Assembly (NCBI GenBank): GCA_947069175.1
Contig: CAMTDV010000030.1
Location: forward strand, 102,510,411 to 102,574,410
DNA: 64,000 nucleotides
Direction of reading: 5' to 3'
Source: Scalesia atractyloides
Taxonomy: Eukaryota; Streptophyta; Magnoliopsida; Asterales; Asteraceae
Position 1 is the stretch's first letter. Each line of letters starts with the position of its first letter. Made by a program: the position numbers and the translations under genes. The notes beneath the pieces were generated by a model. It did no database searches. It was not told the origin of the DNA and worked only from the letters and a program-made list of their open reading frames with translations. Positions 22,951 to 33,010 of the stretch are shown here, in pieces.

Positions 22951-23075
22951 CGGTAAACGAATCGGAAAGTGGTGAGAGCAACGCCGATTTGCTTCTCTCG
23001 CCGACCGATACGTAAACGTCGTCTCCGAGAGAGAAGCTGTGGACTTTGCAAGATGATAGGGATTGGTCCTTCAAA
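22951..23075 (-). other. Predicted 5'UTR exon of the ATP synthase subunit g gene
   Basis: On the minus strand a GC-richer stretch with CTTCTCTCTCGGAGACGACG ends in ACCG followed by GTAAATAC, a good donor (22950). It pairs with the acceptor at 21844-21845 just before the start codon, giving a leader intron of about 1.1 kb. The 5' limit is a guess. The intron itself (21844-22950) holds nothing recognised. Confidence 0.5.
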
Positions 23076-23099
23076 TATGAATCAATTTCTTTATTTTTT

Positions 23100-24157
23100 A
23101 ATTTCCAACAAAGTCCGGTTACCCTGATACACCCATAGCCAAATGAGTCTTATGTGTGCCATCGAGAGCGCCGGTAGTCAAGCCGTCAAGGAAACTCACG
23201 CCCTAGCCAATGTGGTAAAGAAAACCAGCTAAGAACGAAACTCACCAGACCCTGCACATGTGAAATTAAACGATACCCGCTAAAGCACGTCCTCTCAATG
23301 GAATCCTTGTTAAGTATAAAATTAATATGTACTCTTGTTATTAAATATATTAAAGAGAGAGAATGTGAAATACAATTCGGCTTAAGTACGACATACGACA
23401 AGTATGGAATTTTTACAATATAACGTCGTGTTTTTGAAAGTTCAGTAAATTGAGAGATGAATTGTTCCAATTGTCAAGTTTTTCGTTTAAGTTCTATTGC
23501 AAGTTCGTCAATTTCATCGATGGATCAAATTCATCGTGATTTTGAAAAGTTTCATCAAAAACGCCGACTGAATAAAACATAGATAAGATGAAGATCGACA
23601 AAGTGACCGAAACAAGGATGAATTTGGTTCCAATTCGGTTTCAAATGTATTCTTCTTTCACGTTTGTTCAATATCTTGTTTGATCAATTTCATCAAATGC
23701 GACAGATCCGTTGATTGAACATTCATCAAAAACAGACAGACCAGAAATAAATCCCTAGATGTAAAAATTCGACAGATGACAAAATATCCTCAGTAAAGAA
23801 TAATCCCCATGTGTAAAAAAATCTCTCATTTTGTTATCTAGTTCAAATTGGCCATTGTTCGGTCATTTCAACGAAATTGTGTTCAAATTCATCTTTGATT
23901 TTGAAATTTTCATCAAAATGACGACAGACCGTAGAACTAGATGAAGAACATGACAGAGGATGCAAGAAATAATCCCTCATGTTAAAAAATAATCCCGCAT
24001 GTGTAAAAATAATCCCTCATGTGTAAAAAATAATCCCGCATGTGTAAGGGAAAAATCTCGCATGTTGTATCTGAGTCTCGTACGTTAGCGTACGTTAAGA
24101 GATTTGTATGTTAACCGCCCTCTCCTCTCTATATTATATATATAAACGTTAACGCAC
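23100..24157. other. Gene-free stretch with repeated AATCCCGCATGTGTAAAA words
   Basis: No convincing ORF or RNA gene. From 23500 on, GTTCAAATTCATC/GATTTTGAAA.TTTCATCAAAA phrases recur, and at 23960-24060 the words ATAATCCC(T/G)CATGTGTAAAA repeat four times. Probably decayed transposon sequence of unknown family. Confidence 0.5.
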
Positions 24158-24633
24158 AATAATGCTTATCGTGCGATGCGTACGCAAGCATCTCAACCGC
24201 ACATCTGAGCTTTCAATTGAACGTTGTGGCATAATAGTAATTAACTCGACCTAATTGCACACGTTATTGCATAATTACGCATGAGTTGGGTTAAACCCTA
24301 ATCACGCACGTTATTTGCATAATTACGCATGGGTTGGGTTAAACCCTAATCACGCACATTATTTGCATAATTATGCATGTTATAATGCATAATTGCGCAC
24401 GTTATTACATAATTACGCATGTTATAAGGCATAATTACACACGTTATAAAAAAAATTAAACATGCATGTCATCAAACATGAAAATTACGCATGTTAAACT
24501 CAAAATTATGCTGGGTTGTTCAAACCCTAATTACGCATGTTATACATAAACCACGCACGTCATAAATAAAAATAAGGAATGACACGTGTTTCAACATCCT
24601 GCTCGTGTACGCATCGCATGATAAACACTATTC
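24158..24633. mobile_element. Fold-back element with 48-bp internal tandem repeat
   Basis: Left end ATGCTTATCGTGCGATGCG and inverted right end GTGTTTATCATGCGATGCG match over about 30 bp. Inside, ATAATTACGCATG starts at 24271, 24319 and (varied) 24367, a 48-bp period whose unit contains GGGTTAAACCCTAATCACGC. The interior is dominated by GCATAATTACGC/ACGCACGTTAT words. No ORF. Superfamily not determined. Confidence 0.6.
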
Positions 24634-25024
24634 TATTTTACACTTTCTCAACGAAATAAATCAGATCGAGTAAATTGTATACGTGACCATTCTGTTTGGT
24701 ATGTTTTAAAAGGTTTTCTAAAACGAAATATGTAAATGCGGCATATCGCGTGGGCACAAACAATGGTTGATTAATGACTAGAAAAAGGCCACATCTAACA
24801 TTAACACCAACATGGGCGGAGGATAATGGAGGCCCGGGGGTGCCCCGGCCCCTGCCGATTATTCGCGCATAGTTTTAATTTTACCGATTTTTTTTAGTGT
24901 AATATATTGGATTTTTAAGGGTTGAGCCCCACCGATTTGGATTTTTAGAGCCCAACCCCCACCCACTTTCCGTTCAAGCTCCTCCGCACCAACCACTACC
25001 TCCTATCAACAACGTCATGTTCCA

Positions 25025-26115
25025 TTGGAGAATACTACAAGTTTATTGAATCCTTCCATTTTTCTCCTATATAGACAAACTGTTACTGGATTGAAAAGTT
25101 TTGCATGATAATCAGAACAACCAACATCTGTTCAAATCAACCAAATCTTATTTATTTATTTTGAACAGGCAATCTTTCAAACAAACAAGAGTAGTTATCA
25201 GTGTTCTGCAGCATATGGCAATGGAGCCACATAATCAACGACAATCTCACTCTCGATAAAATCCTTCACTTTCGACTTATGCAGCTCTGCATCCGAATCA
25301 ATAGCCTCGGAATCAGGATAAACAGCGATCACGCCAATAGAGTACCCCTTGGACATTTCATTAAAATAAACTCTCACCAACACTTATCTGTTCAGTCCTT
25401 TTAAACTGACTTTTAAGTTCTTCCACCAACTTACCTTTCTCATTTTCAACCAAATCCTCCTTTAACTTCAATAACGTAACTCTCATCGCAGATCCTGGCT
25501 TCAACGAGTCACTACTACCATCGGATAAGAAGTCAACAACTATGAAGTCATCAAGTAATGGCTGTGTATTCTTGAGGACCCTTAGGTGCTCCGGATGTTG
25601 GTTGTATGACCTGAAACGACAATGGATGATGTGACTGAAGTTTGGTGAAGTAGAGGTAGCCCGGAGGATTTTTCCTACACTGAGATGGAGTGTGAAGTTG
25701 AGTGAAGCCAACCCGTTGACTTCGTTTATCATGGTCTCGACTTTGGTAGAGTCAGCGTCGGGTTTGACGCTTAGGAGGACGATGTGTTCGAGAATTTGAT
25801 GGTGTGCAGACATTCTGGTAACTGCAATCAGATGGTGAGTGTGTCTGACTAGTGAATATTGATCATGTAATGTTCGCTATTTATCTCCATGTAAAGTATA
25901 AACTTAGGCTGGCTATTGGATTTTTTTTATTGGGACAATTCACCTAATTTTTAAATAATTAAATTTTTTAATTACTTAACAAACAAATAGTCAAATGTAC
26001 ATATTTAAAGTTTGGCCGGTAGCCACTACTATTTTTTTATGCTTTATTACTAATTGGAATCTTTTAAACATGATTTTGTAGTGTTCTATCTTGTTTATAT
26101 TATTAGTGCTTGTTT
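25025..26115. repeat. Unit A of a tandem segmental duplication (partner 28434-29925)
   Basis: Homology to unit B extends beyond the Dabb genes on both sides: downstream from GAATACTACAA.TTTATTGAATCCTTC, upstream through TTTGGCCGG and TAA.TGGAATCTTT.AAACAT to ATTAGTG. Unit A has TTTATGCTTTATTACTAATTGG at about 26035, corresponding to the SINE insertion site in unit B without the SINE. Confidence 0.75.
25198..25813 (-). pseudogene. Second copy of a stress-response A/B barrel (Dabb) gene, frameshifted
   Basis: Paralogue of the intact gene at 28570-29274. It begins MSAHHQILEHIVLLSVKPDA and follows the intact copy closely, but lacks 18 bases in frame (six residues, between FRS and YNQHPEH) and carries one extra base after SVGESL, in a TTTT run near 25363-25370. 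Translation stops there and the second domain continues in another frame (SKGYSIGVIAVYPDSEAIDS) to a stop at 25198. If one T were a sequencing error the frame would be open, so this may be a functional gene with only the six-residue deletion. The upstream leader is also shortened relative to the other copy. Confidence 0.75.
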
Positions 26116-26814
26116 ATAAATATAATGCTTCAAAAGCTTCGTTGCAGAAAGACCTTTAAAGGGTCAAAACTCGAAAAGGGTCAAATGACATATTTACGAA
26201 AAGGGTCAATGAAAACAGCACTGGTCACCTTGTCCCTCTCATAATCGAGACCAGGAGGTGCATTTTGTAAGGTCATTAGCAAAACCGACAAGGATATAAG
26301 TATATTATCAAACGATGAATAATTACCACAGAAAGGTAAGCTGGCCCAAAGCAAGGTTTGACAACAAAATATCAAAATAAACTAAAACCGCAACTCTGCC
26401 ACAATCTGTACGTACCTCTCTGGTCACTAATTAAATCAGAAGACCGAAGAGAACAAATTCCTCAAGTATACAATATAACATTAGATACAAGTGTAAATGA
26501 TAAAAATAAAATAAAAAAAAAAAAATCTACTGTAATAAAAGATTATTAATAATGAAGTGACAAGTAGTTGGTTGCAATCTGCCATAAGAATGGTTGAATG
26601 GGACATGTATATACATTATGCCTAAAATATTACAATAGTAATTGACTTGGTATGAAAGCATGACAGTGATGTTAAACCTGAGGTAGTTTAAACAAGCAAA
26701 TCAAGAACACAAACTTGGAACTATTCCTGTGTTTGTGTAGTTCCAACTTAACTAACTCACAGATTGAACACACAATCGATGCTGAAAGAAAAAATAAAAC
26801 AAACTTTTTATTAA

Positions 26815-27191
26815 GAGTTGAAAGCCATTTTAGTCCCTGTAGTTTGGGTCATTTTGCCAGTTTAGTCCAAAGATTTCATTTTTTGCCTGTGTGTCCAAAA
26901 AGGTTCCACCGTTGCCATTTTAGTCCGCTGGGTTAACTTCATCCATTTTTTCTATTAACGAGAAGAGCAATTCGGATCGTTTTATATGTAATTATGTTAA
27001 CCAGAAGGGCAATTCGGCCATATAAAATGACCAAATTGCTCTTCTCGTTAACTTAAAAAATGGATGAAGTTAACCCAGTGGACTAAAATGGCAACGATGA
27101 AACCTTTTTGGACCCACATGTGAAAAATGAAACCTTTGGACTAAACTGGCAAAATGACCCAAACCACAGGGACTAAATTGGCATTTGACTC
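26815..27191. mobile_element. Mutator-like MITE, perfect 9-bp TSD
   Basis: Starts GAGTTGAAAGCCATTTTAGTCC and ends inversely; perfect direct repeats TTTTATTAA at 26806-26814 and 27192-27200. Arms carry GTCCCTGTAGTTTGGGTCAT and GTTAACTTCATCCATTTTT. No ORF of note. Confidence 0.85.
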
Positions 27192-27388
27192 TTTTATTAA
27201 ACCTCAAAACTTACCTACACTAAACAATTGGTGAAAAAGAATTATTTCTAAATTAATAATAACATAATATTAATTATTATTGTTATCCTTGATCTCCTCC
27301 ATGCCATCCAATGAAACCAAAACCAAACCACCCTTATACTTTCTGGCATTAACAGTTCGGGTCCTTCAAGTTGGTATTGCACCAAGTT

Positions 27389-27718
27389 TCACAAGTGAGA
27401 CCTAGTATCTAAAACCATAGCATTAGTCCTGCAAAGCGGACACATAGTGTTCTTCATTAGCCATTTCTTGATGCATTCCTCATGATAACTATGATTGCAT
27501 ACTATTGTTCCGATCATATCCTCCGCATGGTATTCTTCATGACAAATTACGCAAATCTTTTCATCTTCATCTCCATTTTCTTTATACCATTTAGTTGTCT
27601 TCACCGAAACGTCTACAGCCTTGGGCAAGTCACTACAAAGACACTCACACCACAATACAAGTCTTCCCATACCAAGAGATGATCTGTGATCGCGTTCGTC
27701 CATGTCATAATCCTTCAC
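27389..27718 (-). CDS. RING-H2 finger protein, apparently N-terminally truncated
   Basis: 109-residue ORF ending in a C-terminal RING-H2 domain: C-x2-C (CVIC), then C-x-H-x2-H-x2-C (CNHSYHEEC) and CPLC, with IKKWL before the last pair, the standard C3H2C3 order of E3 ubiquitin ligases. The preceding 50 residues (DLPKAVDVSVKTTKWYKENG) show no domain. Plant RING-H2 ligases of this type are usually longer. Upstream on the minus strand, related-looking coding (PPYTTKWIIFTADKGSVV) is interrupted by stops in shifting frames, so this may be the 3' end of a decaying gene. It lies between the two Dabb copies. Confidence 0.6.
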   Translation of the reverse strand: MKDYDMDERDHRSSLGMGRLVLWCECLCSDLPKAVDVSVKTTKWYKENGDEDEKICVICHEEYHAEDMIGTIVCNHSYHEECIKKWLMKNTMCPLCRTNAMVLDTRSHL

Positions 27719-28433
27719 CCGTCCTCTTTCACAAAAAAAACAAGTACGTGGACGTCACCACCGATCCCTTATCCGCTGTGAATATTATCCATTTGGTTGT
27801 ATAAGGAGGCCCATCATCTAAAAATTGGTTTCAGTTCCTTCATAGTAATCAACGATGTCCGCAGTGTACATCCTCCTTCCATGCAGCGGCTTGAGGTCAA
27901 CTAATACATCCTCCTTCCATGTAGCGAACAATTTGGTTTATCGTTTATACCGAAAACCAAACTATAAATCTGGACCGAAACGTAAGATTGGTATACATTT
28001 AATTTGTAGGTATGTCATATTAGATATCATCAGTGAAGTTAGTTGTTTTGTAGATTTTTATTTTTTTTTTGACAATTTATTGTGCTTGAAAACAAGACAT
28101 TTGTTTATGAAAGTTTGCATGCGATCACTTCAACACCTTTGACTTTTGTTTTCATTTTAAACTGGTTTTTGTTAATGTATTTAGATAGCTAATTTTTCAA
28201 TGTTTTATGTATCTTTTAACAACTTAGTTTTTGGTAACTTGTTTTATGAATTTTTGGTTAACTTTTTAAAAAATGGATTTTAAAAGGGTGGAAATTAAAA
28301 AGTTTTAAACTAATTTTTTTTGGAAAGACGGTGCATTTAGCCCACCCCTTTAAAAGGTGTAACTTATGAAGCGGCCGCAACATTTCACTTCGCTTTAAGC
28401 CCCCAAAAAGGTTTTGAGACGAAGTTAGTCTTT
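27719..28433. other. Gap between RING fragment and unit B of the duplication
   Basis: No supported gene. Apart from possible decayed 5' sequence of the RING gene to about 27830, this is AT-rich sequence with short stop-bounded ORFs and no clear repeat structure. Confidence 0.4.
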
Positions 28434-28569
28434 AAAGAATACTACAAATTTATTGAATCCTTCTATTTTTCTATATAGATAGAAATTGTTACCGTCTGGA
28501 AAGCGTTGCATGATAACCAGAACAACTAACATCGGATCAAATCAACCGAAACTTATTTATTTATTTGTT

Positions 28570-29274
28570 TCAAATAGGCAATCTTTCAAACAACCTAGAA
28601 TAATTATCAGTGTTCTGCAGCTGAGGCAACGGAACCACATAATCAACAACAATCTCACTCTCGATAAAATCCTTCAGATCCGATTCATGCAGCTCTGCAT
28701 CCGAATCAAGAGCCTCCAAATCAGGATAAACAGCGATCACGCCAATAGAGTACCCTTTGGACGTTTCATTAGGTAAACTCTCACCAACACTTATCTGTTC
28801 AGCCCTTTCAAACTGACTTTTAAGTTCTTCCACCAACTTATCTTTCTCATTTTCAACCAAATCCTCCTTTAACTTCAATAACGTAACTCTCATCGCAGAT
28901 CCAGGCCTCGGCGAGTCACTACAACCATTGGATATATAGTCAACAACTATGAAGTCATCAAGTAATGGTTGTGTAATCTTGAGGACCTTTAGGTGCTCCG
29001 GATGTTGGTTGTACGCCTGCAAGTCATCCGTTGACCTGAAACGACAGTGGACTATGTGACTGTAGTTTGGTGAAGTAGAAGTAGACCGGAGGATTTTTCC
29101 TACACTGAGATGGAGTGTGACGTCGAGTGAAGCCAATCCGTTGACTTCATTTATAATGGTCTCGACTTTGGTAACATCGGGTTTGAAACTGAGGAGGACG
29201 ATGTGTTCGACAGTTTGGTGGTCTGCAGACATTCTGGTAGCTGCAGTTGACGCGATAAAGAGTGATCTTAGCAA
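28570..29274 (-). CDS. Stress-response A/B barrel (Dabb) domain protein, two tandem domains, 234 aa
   Basis: Intact single-exon gene. After a short N-terminal extension (MLRSLFIASTAATRMSADHQ) there are two Dabb domains: about residues 22-115 (VEHIVLLSFKPD ... LLDDFIVVDY) and 130-220 (MRVTLLKLKEDL ... SEIVVDYVVP). Two tandem Dabb domains plus this N-terminus resemble the plant UP3/HS1-like stress-response A/B barrel group, dimeric alpha-beta barrel proteins of mostly unknown activity. The start could be the first ATG or the internal MSADHQ, which is the start left in the damaged copy. Neighbour: a frameshifted tandem copy 3.4 kb away in the same orientation. Confidence 0.85.
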   Translation of the reverse strand: MLRSLFIASTAATRMSADHQTVEHIVLLSFKPDVTKVETIINEVNGLASLDVTLHLSVGKILRSTSTSPNYSHIVHCRFRSTDDLQAYNQHPEHLKVLKITQPLLDDFIVVDYISNGCSDSPRPGSAMRVTLLKLKEDLVENEKDKLVEELKSQFERAEQISVGESLPNETSKGYSIGVIAVYPDLEALDSDAELHESDLKDFIESEIVVDYVVPLPQLQNTDNYSRLFERLPI

Positions 29275-29501
29275 TCAAATGATGAGTGTGTGTGTGAGTA
29301 GTAATCATGTGATGTTTACTATTTATTTCCATGTAAACTTGGGCTGTTGTTCAAAAATTAAAATAAAAAAATATAAAAAAAAATTGGGCCGGCTCCTGGA
29401 TGTTTTAGTTGAGACAACTAACCTCTTGTTTGAATAATTAACAAACAACACATATGGTTTTGTTTGGCCGGCTGTACCATTGTCTCTTTGTGCTTTATAA
29501 G

Positions 29502-29824
29502 TTTTTTTTTTTTTTTTGAACGGTCAACTAAATCACTGGATAAGCATCCTGAGATGCCCTCAATCGAGCAAATGCATCTCCTCCTCCATAACGGTCAGAG
29601 TTGGATGCATACCCGAGCCACCAGTTCCGCGGAAAACCCGCCCGAAGGCCCACTGTAGTAAAACCCGGTTCGGCTCGGTTTCGAACTGGCGACCTCCAAA
29701 GAGGCCTAGTTCTAAACTTCATTGCCACCACCAATGTCTTTCAAAGTGATGCTAGTGGGAGTTGAATTTGGGACCTCAAGGAGAGAAACCAAGTGACTAA
29801 CCACTAGACCAACTTGTCAGGACC
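29502..29824 (-). mobile_element. tRNA-derived SINE with poly(A), possibly dimeric
   Basis: Minus-strand insertion bounded by TTTGTGCTTTATAAG (29487-29501) and TTTGTGCTTTGTAAG (29825-29839), 15 bp with one mismatch. The 3' end is a 16-base poly(A) (plus-strand T run at 29502). The 5' part has an A-box-like TTGGTCTAGTGGTTAGTC. A second tRNA-like part follows, with TGGCAATGAAGTTTAG and a B-box-like CAGTTCGAAACC, so two tRNA-like segments may be joined. No ORF. Confidence 0.75.
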
Positions 29825-30704
29825 TTTGTGCTTTGTAAGTAACTGGAATCTTTAAAACATATGCTCCTTGTAGTGTTGATAGGTCTTTTTTATTTATTTA
29901 TTAGTGTATGCTTTCATACATATGCATGATTGCATGAATCTAGAAGATGAGCTGGAGGAAAGTGAAATTGAGGACTTCTCAGTTACAAACTTTAGTGTAA
30001 AAAAATGTATGCATTTTTCAGAGGTTTTAAAATGTAAATAATATTTACAGGTATTGAATGGGAACAACAGGAAATAGTTTCATTGTTCACTACTGATGGA
30101 TGGGCTTGTTCAAATTGGAGGATCAATGTATATAAGCCTTTCGTTACTTGTCACAATCATGCTGTTTTCGCAATTTGTTTAATGTTGTAAAACACTATAT
30201 CGAAGTTGAACAACATATGATGTCTTGCCACGAGTTTTTATTAGGGTACCGACATAATCTTAACCGTGTTCACTCCTAATTGTATATTTGGTAGAGGTGG
30301 CGAAATGGGGTGGATAGAATAGTTAATCTATTGGTAAAGGTCGAATCACGTCTAAAACACCCTGATCCAAATTGAACCTATTTTTACTCGGCCCATTGTG
30401 ACCTATCACCCGATCCACCTATTTCGCCTGGCTTAATCCTAACCATAATTTTTGGAACCATTAACGGTGTTATTGGCACTCCCTCGAGACTAAAACATTT
30501 TCATGGAGAAACTTCAAACCGGTTTAATTACAAGGGGTTAGGAGCCGAGGAAGGTTGAAATGAGTTAAACATATTTAGGGTCATCAAATAAAGTATTGTT
30601 AACGCATAAAACATCTTCGGTCATTTTATTCAAAACATAAACGATTATTAAACCACTATAGCTTGTGTAATCAAATTTAAAACAAGTAGTTATGTACTAA
30701 AAAG

Positions 30705-31080
30705 CATGGTTGTAAAACTCGCTAGGCGCTAGTCGGCCGGTGGGGTGGGGACTAGCAATTAATCGGGATTACTCGGGATTAATCGGATCGGACTTTTTAT
30801 GTATAATTTTAAGTTTTATACATATATACACGTATTTTTATACATAACTTTTTTAAGTAGACAAGTTTTGACTGAAATATGACAGTTTCTGGCCAAAATT
30901 TGTGGTTTTTTTTTTTATTTTTTTCTTTTCCGGATTTTTTTCCGATTTTTGCCGGCCGACTAGGGCCGATTTGGGCCGACTAGCGATTAATGGACTGATT
31001 AACGAAAAATTACTTAGTAGAGGGCGACTAGCGATTAATCGGCGACTAGTCGCCGATTAATCGCGATTTTTACAACACTG
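30705..31080. mobile_element. hAT-like MITE, perfect 8-bp TSD
   Basis: Ends CATGGTTGTAAAACTCGC and (inverted) CAGTGTTGTAAAAATCGC; perfect direct repeats CTAAAAAG at 30697-30704 and 31081-31088. Arms are full of GATTAATCGG and CGACTAG words. 376 bp, no ORF. The remaining sequence from 29,926 to 30,696 has no recognised gene. Confidence 0.85.
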
Positions 31081-31454
31081 CTAAAAAGGTTAAAATGCCA
31101 CGCACAAACAGGGCTTTGAGTCAACCCATTCTAGCAAGTAGCAAGTTCAAATCTACCTGTTGACCCGACCCACAAACGGGAAACAAACTGTTGTATATTT
31201 GGTAGATGTCTTGACTGTATGTGGAAACAAAAGTAAACAGAATGGCCAAAATAGAATTTGGATTATGTAAATATATTATATCTGTAACTGGCCCTTTAGA
31301 AAAGATATGTGATAAGTAAAATGGTCATATGGTGAAAATTGCTTACCATAAGTGAACCATCCTATCATTTCTCATAAATAAACAAAACTTATACAATTTA
31401 ATTCTACAAAGAAAATAAGATTACAAAATTATGGTTGAAAAAAAGAAGCAAACC

Positions 31455-31673
31455 TCAAAGTTCAACTTTGGCAGACTTTGACTTTTGCTGTGTGAAGGTG
31501 GCCTTCTTTGCTTTCCACCATTTTTGCAGCTTAAAAGCCATTTTAGTTGCATGTTTCTTTGTTGCTTCACCAACATTTTTTATTCCTTTTGTGATCTTTT
31601 GCTTCCAGTCCACTTTCTTGTTATTGCTTTCTTTTTCCCTCAAAATCTTTCCCTTACAAATCAAAATATTCAC
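31455..31673 (-). CDS. Small lysine-rich hypothetical ORF (72 aa)
   Basis: Lys-rich, with possible amphipathic segments (KKVDWKQKITKGIKNVGEAT, KMAFKLQKWWKAKKATF). I do not recognise it. There is no signal peptide, no membrane segment and no clear neighbouring exon. It could be the last exon of an unrecognised gene or an accidental ORF; the biased composition alone does not show coding. Confidence 0.2.
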   Translation of the reverse strand: MNILICKGKILREKESNNKKVDWKQKITKGIKNVGEATKKHATKMAFKLQKWWKAKKATFTQQKSKSAKVEL

Positions 31674-31960
31674 ATATAAACCACAATTTTTGTAAAGTCA
31701 ACGCATGACTAATTGACTGTTTTTAGAGATCAAGGTTGAATAATAGGTCAAAGCTGCTAATTTTTAGTTCCTTCTGTCCATTTTTAATCATTTTATAAAT
31801 AATTAATGCATTACAAGTGTTCGATTTTTTATTAAGATCACCTACTGAAACTACTTTACAAGTCACCCCAAGTGCGTATGTGGTTTTATTAACACAATTC
31901 CATCAAAAGAAACGCATTGGATAACTACTTTAACAGATAACAGCTGACCCTTCATCAAAG

Positions 31961-32385
31961 GTATTTTTGTCTTTTAAATCCCCAACTTTCACCATTTGGC
32001 TAATAGCATCCCAATTTACGAATTGTACCATGTCACTCCCAACTTTCAACTTATTTTCCTCTGGCACTCCCAAACTAATTGAATCCTAACTTAGTTTTTT
32101 TTGTTGATGTGGCACTTGTGTAATGATGTGGCACTTATTTAGTGGCATGGCATCTGACTTGGCGCTTATTTAGTGATGTGGCACCTGGAGTGACTTTTTT
32201 TGATGATGTGGCACATGCTTGGTGACGTGGAATCTAACGTCAACTAACTGGGTTAGAGTTCAGTTAGCTTGGGAATGCCACAGGAAAATAAGTTGAAAGT
32301 TGGGAGTGGCGTGATACAATTCGTAAGTTGGGAGTATATCGACCAAATGGTGAAAGTTATTTAAATCAAATATCCCTTTAAAAAA
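31961..32385. mobile_element. Long-inverted-repeat MITE with GATGTGGCAC core repeats
   Basis: Left arm CCAACTTTCACCATTTGGCT, TTTACGAATTGTACCATG and CACTCCCAACTTTCAAC are matched inversely on the right, about 150 bp per arm. The core repeats GATGTGGCAC(T/C/A) four times. The target duplication could not be fixed, so ends are approximate and the superfamily open. Confidence 0.65.
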
Positions 32386-33010
32386 TAGAAACACCAAGGT
32401 AATTTCAATGAATACACTGGTGGGCTTGATGAAAAGAGGTGAATAGTTTGGTGGCATCCAAATACATTGTGCCCCATATAAGGATAATATAATTTTCTTT
32501 CTCATTAAACAATTTAAGATGTAAACTACACTTTGGGGACCCATTTGACCTAACATCTCGAATGGTTCATATGAAAAGTTCTTTTAATAAAATCTCAATA
32601 CTTTCACTTTAGTCCCATTTTAGTGATTGTACCTTTTTGTAGTACATTTGAGTAATAAAAAGCCACTGTTTCTACCGTTTGAATAATTATATGGGCTTTT
32701 TGTACCGTTTCGGTTAACATTTGTAATTGCCATAGTAGGTTGTCTCGGGAATACCTGACAATGACCCAAACGGGACAAAAACTCATCTTTTAATGACTCG
32801 TATGTAAAAAAAAGTATTTGGAACAAGGTTAAAGTAGGTTTTTGGCCCTTTAGTAATCTTCCCATCCACATGACTATGGCAAGACACAGTGAAAATACGT
32901 TTGTATATAGCGGAAAACCCACTTTTAGTATGAACTACTTGGCCCTATAGAGATTCCAATGACGGCATCAAATCCACCAAGTCATAAGAAAATTGGTCGA
33001 AATTGTCATT

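Larger units (their letters stand above)
28434..29925. repeat. Unit B of the tandem segmental duplication, carrying a later SINE
   Basis: Partner of 25025-26115. Contains the intact Dabb gene and about 150-500 bp of matching flank on each side. The upstream flank is interrupted by the SINE at 29502-29824; after the SINE the homology to unit A resumes (AACTGGAATCTTTAAAACAT). Confidence 0.75.

Noticed and set aside
24285..24350. Interstitial telomere repeat
   Set aside because: Only single TTAAACCCTAA words within a 48-bp unit; there is no run of TTTAGGG.
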